Translations under genes and position numbers: made by a program | Origin: Patescibacteria group bacterium | Lineage (GTDB): Bacteria > Patescibacteriota > Minisyncoccia > JAHIHE01 | Direction: 5' to 3' | DNA: 33,012 bases | Assembly (NCBI GenBank): GCA_018896765.1 | Contig: JAHILZ010000077.1 | Span: 1-33,012 of the forward strand | Notes under the pieces: generated by a model | The model's database searches: none | Told to the model about the DNA's origin: nothing | What the model saw: the letters and a program-made list of their open reading frames with translations, nothing else | Part shown: positions 29,611-33,012 of the stretch, in pieces | Layout of the letters: every line of letters begins with the position of its first letter | Position numbering within the stretch: position 1 is the first letter of the stretch

Positions 29611-30511
29611 AAAAATGATGGTTGTTGTGTGTTAAATAATCTAACATTAAATTCTTTTTACGTTGTATATTGAGATTACTTGCTTCTATTAAATTCTTCG
29701 TGTTATCGGTAAAGAGAGAATAGTAATTTTTACCTAAATTATCCAACCCATCTATCGGCATAGATGACAAATCAGCAATATTGATGCAGTGTTTGATGCT
29801 ACCTAATCGGACAATATCTTCTGCATATTCCCTGGCAATATCATTAGTAGCTATAATAACATCAAAGCTCTTGTTTATTTTTTCTATATCAATTTCACCA
29901 ATTAATTTAAATTCAATGTTGTGCATGCCCCTATATTTTTCTTTAGCTCTTTTCGTATCGCGCGTAATTAAAATTACTCTCGGATATTGCCCAACGGATT
30001 TCAAGGAATTTAATATCTTATAGTTAAGCATCCCAGCGCCAATAAGTATAAGCGTCTGGCTACTCTTCGACTTATTAAAGGCTTCATAAATCAGTTGACC
30101 GTGGTTAGGTGCATAAAAATCAAATTTATCTCTTATTTCTCTGGCTTTCCTTAAGATTCCTGACAATACTGGATCAGGGGAGTAATATAGGTGTGCATTG
30201 ACACTCTGACAAACCTGTTGAAAAACAGAACTTTCCCCAATTATTTGAGAATGCAAGCCAAGCGCTATCCTAAATAATCTTGAATAAGCCTTATCAGTAT
30301 CTTTGATAAAATAAAATTTTTGTGTCGTATGTTTAGTAAAGATTTTATTGTCTTGGTGTAAATAAAATTCCACTCGGTGACATGTTAATAGCGAAATTCC
30401 TTCTCTGGGATGTACAAAATTCGCACGCTTATACTCAACACTAAACCGCGCTAGAGTTTCCTCGTCGCCATTGTATGTTTCATGATCAATATAATAACAA
30501 ATCTTAATCAT
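29594..30511 (-). CDS. Glutamyl-tRNA reductase-like protein (HemA-like, short)
   Basis: GluTR reduces glutamyl-tRNA to glutamate-1-semialdehyde with NADPH. The 305-residue product (ATG 30511; 8-nt overlap with the upstream gene) has ISLLTCHRVEFYL, with the nucleophilic Cys44 in the place of STCNRTE. It also has LFRIALGLHSQIIGESSVFQQV (about 79-100), the counterpart of LxRVASGLDSxxxGExQI, and LILIGAGMLN (about 154-163), the Rossmann NADP site. The family is usually above 400 residues; here the C-terminal dimerisation helix is short or absent. No other heme gene is present. Together with gltX in the same island it implies use of charged tRNA-Glu to make an aldehyde, not necessarily for heme. 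Confidence 0.8.
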   Translation of the reverse strand: MIKICYYIDHETYNGDEETLARFSVEYKRANFVHPREGISLLTCHRVEFYLHQDNKIFTKHTTQKFYFIKDTDKAYSRLFRIALGLHSQIIGESSVFQQVCQSVNAHLYYSPDPVLSGILRKAREIRDKFDFYAPNHGQLIYEAFNKSKSSQTLILIGAGMLNYKILNSLKSVGQYPRVILITRDTKRAKEKYRGMHNIEFKLIGEIDIEKINKSFDVIIATNDIAREYAEDIVRLGSIKHCINIADLSSMPIDGLDNLGKNYYSLFTDNTKNLIEASNLNIQRKKNLMLDYLTHNNHHFYEQAH

Positions 30512-31277
30512 TGCGGTTAAGTAATGCGATTGCAGCACCACAATCAAAATATGCGCGACGGTTCCAACGATAACCAAATTCCAGTTTGCCTCCTCTAAAA
30601 TAAAAAAATAGATTGGTTACCCACCCACGATCCGTGGATAGATATTCTTCTGCGACCGAATCAACAGAAAGATCGGTATTTTGTTGAAAGCGTCTTGGAT
30701 TAATCAAAATAATCAATGCTATATCAAGAGCAAAGAGAGCCATATAGTTATGACTTTTAAAAATACTTTCGCGTGCCAAGCGTGGTGTCCATCCAGCAAA
30801 TATATTGCCCAGATCCACATCTAAGATAAGGGCATCTCCCGGGATTTTTTCTTCAATTCTTTTTCGTTTTACTACTGCATCTCTGGTGCATCTAATTCGA
30901 TCTCGACCCAACTGACCTTTCCTGTAGTGGGTAAATTTGCCCTCTCTCTGTGTGTCTATAAGTTCGCAGGCCTTTTCCATTAAAATTCCTATATCCGCGT
31001 AAGGATCGTCAACCTTATATTTCTTACCAAGGAAACTAATCTTAGGAAGAACGATTTTCACAAAATTTTTTCTCGGTGCTGTGCTAATTTTACTTTTAAA
31101 ATAATTTCCATCCATCTCAATATTAGGAAAATATTTTCTGAGTGTGCCTATTTGCTTCTCAATTGGAAAGACCCATGTTGCAGGTTCAAATCGTTCTTGA
31201 TCCAAGACTGGATCCGTTCCATATTCGTATTTAAGATATCTCAACAGATCACCCGTAATTTTACGAAAGATATTCAT
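30504..31277 (-). CDS. Unknown protein of the island operon (257 aa)
   Basis: I do not recognise a family. The protein is soluble-looking, with a basic middle (HYRKGQLGRDRIRCTRDAVVKRKR, about 118-141) followed by a possible strand and acidic loop (ALILDVDLGNIFAGW, about 149-163). Then a hydrophobic helix (YMALFALDIALIILINP, about 178-194), and a C-terminal part rich in aromatic residues (GWVTNLFFYFRGGKLEFGYRW, about 219-239) with DCGAA near the end. It overlaps the aminotransferase by 4 bp and the GluTR-like gene by 8 bp, so it is translationally coupled to both and probably acts with them. The LDVD segment could bind metal; this is a guess. Confidence 0.75.
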   Translation of the reverse strand: MNIFRKITGDLLRYLKYEYGTDPVLDQERFEPATWVFPIEKQIGTLRKYFPNIEMDGNYFKSKISTAPRKNFVKIVLPKISFLGKKYKVDDPYADIGILMEKACELIDTQREGKFTHYRKGQLGRDRIRCTRDAVVKRKRIEEKIPGDALILDVDLGNIFAGWTPRLARESIFKSHNYMALFALDIALIILINPRRFQQNTDLSVDSVAEEYLSTDRGWVTNLFFYFRGGKLEFGYRWNRRAYFDCGAAIALLNRND

Positions 31278-32509
31278 AAATTATTCTCTATAATTTTTAA
31301 ACCACGTCGTAATATATTTGATTTCTCAAGTAATGTAATTCGGATCATGCTGTCATTCTCATCTCCAAGACATGAACTCGGCATGACGGACACTTTCTTT
31401 TCTATAAATTTATTGAACAAGTCATAAGCCTTTATTGTATTCTTAAATTTAATAAATACATTTATTCCGCCAAAATTAAAAGTTTTCTCAATCAGGATAT
31501 TATTTTTTTGAATCCATTCATTTAATATCTTTTGATTTGCATCAACCTTTTTCCTGTTCTTTTGAATCGTTTTAATGAAATCATCAAATAGTGTATTCAA
31601 TCTCTCGGCCGATATATCATATTCTGTAGCCAAGATTTTTAGAGCCGAGTCTTTATTTTGTGAGTAATAGGCATACTCAAATTGATAGATAAATTCTGCG
31701 AGTAGGAAGAAAACGCTAAGGGGCCCCCCGTAGTTTGTAGAAGCGTAATCATAAAACTCTTTTATAAAATCCGGTTCACCTATCATAAATCCAAGTTTAC
31801 ATCCCGCAAGACCATATTTTTTGCTAAGACTAATAACTCTAATAATTCTTTTGTCATTAATGGAGACAGGATAATTCAGTGGTTCAAACCATAATCCTTC
31901 GTCTATGACTAAAAATAAGTCATTTTTAGCTTTCACAAATTTTATCACTTCTATCCAAAATTTTTCCGAAAATGTCCTCCCTTCAACACCAATTGCGTTT
32001 GATAAAAATAGGACTTTAATATTATTTTCATTGATGTTTTTTCTAATATTTTGTAAAATCACATTTTCATCCTCAAGATTTGAAATAAAACGAATATTAT
32101 TAAAATAATAATTTATCGATTTGAGGATTGGTGGGTAATAAGGTTTGAAAGTTAAAATCGGAACATCACCCAGCTTGTCTTTCAGTAAACGAGCTACAAA
32201 TCCTATAGTTATTACATTTCCAATAGTTAGAGCTAAATTATCAACCTGATAAGAATATCCATACTTGTAATTTACAAGCAACTTAAGAGCTCGCAGGGTA
32301 TTTTTATGTCCCAAGGAATCCGAATACCCTGTCCAGTGTTTTTGTAAGGTGTAATTTATGCAAAACCTAAACAGTTTAGGAAATGAAACATAGCTATCCT
32401 CCCAACCACCCCGACTCAAAATGATATTATTATCATCATCAAATCGACCGTAGAGATCTTTTTTGAAAAAAATATTAAAAATTTTTTTGCCTTTCTCAAT
32501 TTCATTCAT
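31274..32509 (-). CDS. PLP-dependent aminotransferase, fold type I (class I/II)
   Basis: The 411-residue protein has the aspartate-aminotransferase architecture: WTGYSDSLGHKNTLRAL (about 59-75, substrate loop), LTIGNVITIGFVARLL (PLP phosphate region), FLSNAIGVEGRTFS (about 168-181, N-P equivalent reading NAIGVEG), VIDEGLW (D203, pairs with the pyridine N), and VISLSKKYGLAGCKLGFMIG with the Schiff-base Lys at about 230. A conserved C-terminal Arg is in MIRITLL. It is not HemL-like (class III). In this context it might transaminate glutamate-1-semialdehyde or a related aldehyde; substrate is inferred. It begins 2 bp after the XRE gene. Confidence 0.85.
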   Translation of the reverse strand: MNEIEKGKKIFNIFFKKDLYGRFDDDNNIILSRGGWEDSYVSFPKLFRFCINYTLQKHWTGYSDSLGHKNTLRALKLLVNYKYGYSYQVDNLALTIGNVITIGFVARLLKDKLGDVPILTFKPYYPPILKSINYYFNNIRFISNLEDENVILQNIRKNINENNIKVLFLSNAIGVEGRTFSEKFWIEVIKFVKAKNDLFLVIDEGLWFEPLNYPVSINDKRIIRVISLSKKYGLAGCKLGFMIGEPDFIKEFYDYASTNYGGPLSVFFLLAEFIYQFEYAYYSQNKDSALKILATEYDISAERLNTLFDDFIKTIQKNRKKVDANQKILNEWIQKNNILIEKTFNFGGINVFIKFKNTIKAYDLFNKFIEKKVSVMPSSCLGDENDSMIRITLLEKSNILRRGLKIIENNL

Positions 32510-32511
32510 AG

Positions 32512-32721
32512 TTATCTCATTAAATCATCAAGCGAAACGCCCAATGCGTCTGCAATTTTTTTAACTGTATCAATAGTGGGGTTTGGTGCCGCTCCTGCCT
32601 CAATTTTAGCAATTGTATGAAAAGCAAGATCGGACTTTTTTGATAAGACATCTTGAGAAATACCGAGTTTGTTTCGGTATTTCTTTATATTATCGCCAAT
32701 TGTGGATTTTTCGTTTGACAT
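32512..32721 (-). CDS. XRE-family helix-turn-helix regulator
   Basis: A 69-residue Cro/CI-type HTH covering nearly the entire protein: IGDNIKKYRNKLGISQDVLSKKSDLAFHTIAKIEAG (about 8-43), with GISQDVLSKKSDLAFHTI as the helix-turn-helix and IAKIEAGAAPNPTIDTVKKIADALGVSLDDLM as its end. It is the first gene of the minus-strand operon, two bases ahead of the aminotransferase. A dyad lies just upstream of its start, suggesting autoregulation of the entire operon. ATG 32721. Confidence 0.9.
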   Translation of the reverse strand: MSNEKSTIGDNIKKYRNKLGISQDVLSKKSDLAFHTIAKIEAGAAPNPTIDTVKKIADALGVSLDDLMR

Positions 32722-32727
32722 ATTCGT

Positions 32728-32740
32728 ATAGTTTTACTAT
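32728..32740. promoter_or_regulatory. Candidate operator of the XRE regulator
   Basis: ATAGT-TTT-ACTAT is a perfect dyad of 5-bp arms, 7 bp upstream of the regulator's start codon. It would lie at or near the promoter. The word AGTTAGTATA (32777-32786) further upstream recurs at 26223-26232 before the plus-strand genes. Confidence 0.4.
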
Positions 32741-32902
32741 GCTAGTTAGTGAGGATACAAAACCTTTATCATTAATAGTTAGTATATGAAATTTTTAGCA
32801 TTTAGTCAAACGAAGTTAGGGAGTTCCTTTGCGTTGCCCGCGCACGGGAAGGGTGGGGCAAGGGCAACATCTTCTTTGGCAGCGCATTTCGCTTTGCGAA
32901 AT
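32741..32902. other. Right-edge spacer of the island, no gene
   Basis: AT-rich to about 32820, then GC-rich. GTTGCCC...GGGCAAC (about 32833-32870) is a 7-bp inverted pair. ATTTCGC-TTT-GCGAAAT (about 32886-32902) is a perfect hairpin directly next to the right 110-bp repeat, of the same type as at 5857. Confidence 0.4.
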
Positions 32903-33012
32903 ACGGCCTCCAATTCCGCCGAAAAAAAGGCAGTCCCCGCCTTCGCCTATCGGCTACGGACGGGCAGGCGAGCTCGGGCGTGGCGGCGGGAGGAGGTTGG
33001 GGGGAGGAATTC
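32903..33012 (-). repeat. Right copy of the 110-bp inverted repeat
   Basis: Reverse complement of 26000-26109 without visible mismatch, to the last base of the window; the repeat may continue beyond. Confidence 0.9.

Larger units (their letters stand above)
26000..33012. mobile_element. Genomic island bounded by 110-bp inverted repeats
   Basis: The interval is enclosed by identical 110-bp sequences in opposite orientation (26000-26109, 32903-33012). Inside are seven genes with AT-rich codons and few GCG/CGC triplets compared with dnaK-dnaJ. The operon is tight, unlike the scattered single genes outside. No transposase or integrase is visible within, so mobilisation would need one supplied elsewhere or beyond the window edge. 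The right repeat may continue past 33012. Whether the repeats are the true ends is inference. Confidence 0.55.

Noticed and set aside
31274..32509. Aminotransferase as HemL (glutamate-1-semialdehyde aminomutase)
   Set aside because: Its lysine motif and layout are of the class I/II aspartate-aminotransferase type, not class III like HemL.

Overview
The window looks like part of a small, moderately AT-rich bacterial genome, most likely a Candidate Phyla Radiation (Patescibacteria) member, probably Parcubacteria. The grounds are inference: many single-copy information-processing genes, lone pieces of pathways (one purine enzyme, one glycosyltransferase), an orphan PaaX/Cas2-like protein of a kind common in such genomes, a secreted M30-type protease, tRNAs without encoded CCA, and intergenic regions full of short palindromic and simple repeats. 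No taxonomic marker decides it.

Layout. 1-1002: end of an ISL3-like transposase abutting a GHMP-kinase-like gene that has apparently lost its 5' end. 1038-6858 (minus strand): Ham1-like NTP pyrophosphatase, recR, dnaB, cysS, corA. 7058-8318: remnant of an ABC transporter behind an intact promoter, then a PaaX/Cas2-like gene bracketed by 36-bp dyad-symmetric repeats. 8738-13494: chaperone cluster grpE, dnaK, dnaJ with two small minus-strand genes between them. 13756-15135: tRNA-Lys and purC behind a long leader. 15240-15377: a second, decayed copy of the 36-bp repeat locus, still holding the last bases of a Cas2-like gene in inverted orientation. 15623-19106: a winged-helix regulator, argS, a small zinc-ribbon-like protein and a Nudix hydrolase. 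19212-21289: secE-nusG-rplK-rplA. 21689-25559: GT2 glycosyltransferase, a small membrane protein, an M30-type metalloprotease and tRNA-Gly.

26000-33012 is a distinct island bounded by two identical 110-bp inverted repeats. It holds a PP-loop amidotransferase-like gene and a glutamyl-tRNA synthetase on the plus strand. They converge on a tightly overlapping minus-strand operon: XRE regulator, PLP aminotransferase, unknown protein, glutamyl-tRNA-reductase-like protein and a nucleotidyltransferase. Together these suggest a transferred, self-regulated pathway that charges tRNA with glutamate, reduces it to a semialdehyde and transaminates or further modifies the product.

The two most interesting systems are this glutamyl-tRNA-dependent island and the Cas2-like gene with its 36-bp repeats, whose upstream repeat supplies the -35 box of the gene's own promoter. 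A further theme is intergenic-type repeat DNA spreading widely, in at least two places inside reading frames (argS and the GT2 gene).
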